Below are positions 62,520-64,000 of a stretch of 64,000 nucleotides of DNA, in pieces (the stretch's first letter is position 1; every line of letters begins with the position of its first letter). The position numbers and the translations under genes are program-made. The stretch is from NCBI RefSeq assembly GCF_010183535.1, contig NC_071332.1:7626001-7690000 (forward strand), written 5' to 3'. Below the pieces are notes generated by a model, which saw nothing but the letters and a program-made list of their open reading frames with translations, ran no database searches and was not told where the DNA came from. The stretch is from Caenorhabditis remanei. Its lineage: Eukaryota > Nematoda > Chromadorea > Rhabditida > Rhabditidae.

Positions 62520-62996
62520 TCTACTACGTTAGTATTGAAATTTTGAAACTTTGTTATTTTCAAATTATGTGAGCGGGTAAAATGGTTTAACACATGAATC
62601 AGTTAAAAGATTGGGCTTACAAAAAATTTGGCAAGATAATGTTCGAAAATTGTGTATAATTCTAAAAAATATTGTTTACGGGTTCAAGAATGAAGTTCAA
62701 GAATGAATCAAGTGAACCAACTGGCTCTTGTTGTGGAAAGAGATCAAAAAACTAATTGTGGGGTAGTGCGTGCAGAACCAATACTTTCTGGGAAAGTATC
62801 ATAGTAATCTATGCTGGAATCAAGTTTTGTGACGCCTTTGATCTCAATGTTCAGTCAATTTTCAAAGGGTGTTAAAGTGATTGGTTCACCTGCACCTTTT
62901 TACTTCTGGAATAGGCATTTCCTTGTTGGGTAAAATAAACATATTTTTGGACCTCCATCTATTTTTTTTCAAATGAGAATAAATAAAATATTTTAC
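62520..62996. other. Spacer between tandem srw genes
   Basis: Nothing coding was seen. It holds the presumed promoter of the leftward srw-type gene and the 3' end of the rightward paralogue, both on the minus strand. Confidence 0.5.
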
Positions 62997-64000
62997 TCAG
63001 AATCTAGAAAAAAAAATTCGCAATCCAACAAAGTACTGTAGTTGAAAAAAAAACAGAGTTTTCAAACACGTCACTTTAACATTTTCCGGACTGTTCCCAT
63101 TCAGCTTATACAGTTCGTGAAGAATGTGGTATTGACTGAACTGCAACGGTCGTTCGATTCTGAAGTTTTCAGAATGTGCAAAATGTTTGGCTGAAAAACC
63201 CACCTTGTATATTCTCTCTGAAACGGATCGTGGTAAAAAAAGTTGAGTGAATAGTTTCCGAAATTTTGCAGACAATGCACTGTATATTATGAAACTTGTA
63301 GTTGTGTTGAAGAAAGCAAGAATATTCATAAAAATGGATAAAGTTTGGAGATAACTGAAAGAGAAGTCTGAAGACAGATTCAACTAACAAGATGTCTCAC
63401 TTGATATAATCTATGATAGCAAATCCACCAATAATACTGAATACTCCTTGTGGTGACTCAGTGACTAGGAACACCACCAGTACAAACTGGATGAATCGAG
63501 AAGATCGGTCGATTTTCTCTCTGAAAATTTATGTTAAGGATTATTATTCAGAAGGCAAATCTTACTTTTTATCACTTCGATTATGAGTTGAGCTCTGTTT
63601 TCCTTTATCAATCTGTCGCAGGAGGAATACAGAAAACATCAGCATTGATACGCAAGGTAAAATCTGAAATTCTTCTTTGGAGTTCTAACTGATATACACG
63701 GATCTACCTTGAAACAAAATCCGCTTGCCATAAGGGTTAATTTAATGTACAAACACTCGTTGAGCACCGATAAATCTGAAATGTCGAGATAGATACCATC
63801 TTCTTCTGTTCTGAAATGTGTTTTCCGTGAAAGCTCTCACACTGGCATCAAAGAACTCACTCTTTGACTGCATTGATGAAAAGAACAAAAGTTGCAATAA
63901 TAAAAACAGGAGAGCACAAAACACATGCGACACGCAATGCATATTTTGGAGATTGCCAACGATCTCTGTAATCTTTTTATAATTATCTTTTGAGATCTGC
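62997..64000 (-). CDS. srw-type chemoreceptor, 5' end beyond the window
   Basis: Exons on the minus strand match the neighbouring SRW-like gene part by part: DRWQSPKYALRVACVLCSPV (TM4), EDGIYLDISDLSVLNECLYI, ILPCVSMLMFSVFLLRQI (TM5), EKIDRSSRFIQFVLVVFLVT (TM6, intact frame), IIGGFAIIDYIK, and FFNTTTSFIIYSALSAKFRK (TM7), with a longer C-terminal tail ending near 62997. The first transmembrane segments lie right of the window. At the edge (about 63964-63968) the frame upstream of DRWQSP meets a stop unless GATTACAG is used as a splice acceptor where the paralogue has none; this may be another frameshift. Predicted chemosensory GPCR. Confidence 0.7.

Overview
The window looks like nuclear DNA of a Caenorhabditis nematode of the Elegans group, but not C. 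elegans itself. The genes have short introns with GTRAGT donors and TTTTCAG acceptors, and SL1-type acceptors sit just upstream of several ATGs. Many products are recognisable nematode orthologues, but the BMP ligand differs from the C. elegans DBL-1 I remember at scattered positions. Gene content and order (dbl-1, bbs-8, clik-1, then spn-4, spe-39, gck-2, then srw receptors) match what I recall of the T25F10-ZC404 part of C. elegans chromosome V. Species was not determined. Exon limits were read by eye from splice signals and reading frame, without transcript data.

Layout. 3.8-5.5 kb (+): a divergent ATP-grasp-like protein, convergent with two tandem ground-like (hedgehog-related) secreted protein genes at 5.7-7.9 kb (-). 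A 9.4 kb gene-poor stretch follows, holding a 1137-bp near-perfect foldback transposon (13430-14566). 17.2-20.3 kb (+): a type I membrane protein with EGF-like repeats and PY motifs, whose first intron holds a tRNA-like inverted repeat. About 8 kb of pyrimidine-rich non-coding sequence precedes dbl-1 (28.3-29.8 kb, +). Facing it are a cysteine-less, very divergent Cys-loop channel (30.3-31.9 kb, -) and, upstream on the same strand, bbs-8 (32.1-34.2 kb, -) with a visible X-box. clik-1 (34.9-37.0 kb, -) encodes seven calponin-like repeats.

38.3-41.2 kb (-): two tandem Srh/Sri-like chemoreceptors, one intact and one apparently broken by a 32-nt deletion. 43.6-45.5 kb (+): a small single-pass membrane protein. 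spn-4 (-) and spe-39 (+) diverge from a 645-bp interval. A 451-bp palindromic element with TTA target duplications and a dead copy of a tiny gene follow spe-39; the intact copy (51.6-51.9 kb, +) is convergent with the MAP4K kinase gck-2 (52.3-55.1 kb, -). 56.5-57.7 kb (+): an unrecognised small charged protein. The right end holds two srw-type chemoreceptors on the minus strand: one has a one-base frameshift, the other runs off the window.

Functional themes: BMP signalling (dbl-1), ciliary transport (bbs-8), muscle (clik-1), germline and early embryo (spn-4, spe-39), kinase signalling (gck-2) and fast-evolving chemosensory families in decay. Apart from a possible bbs-8/channel tandem unit, the neighbours do not form one pathway. 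No new multi-gene system was found. The most unusual items are the long foldback element, the Cys-less channel and the duplicated 72-residue membrane protein gene.
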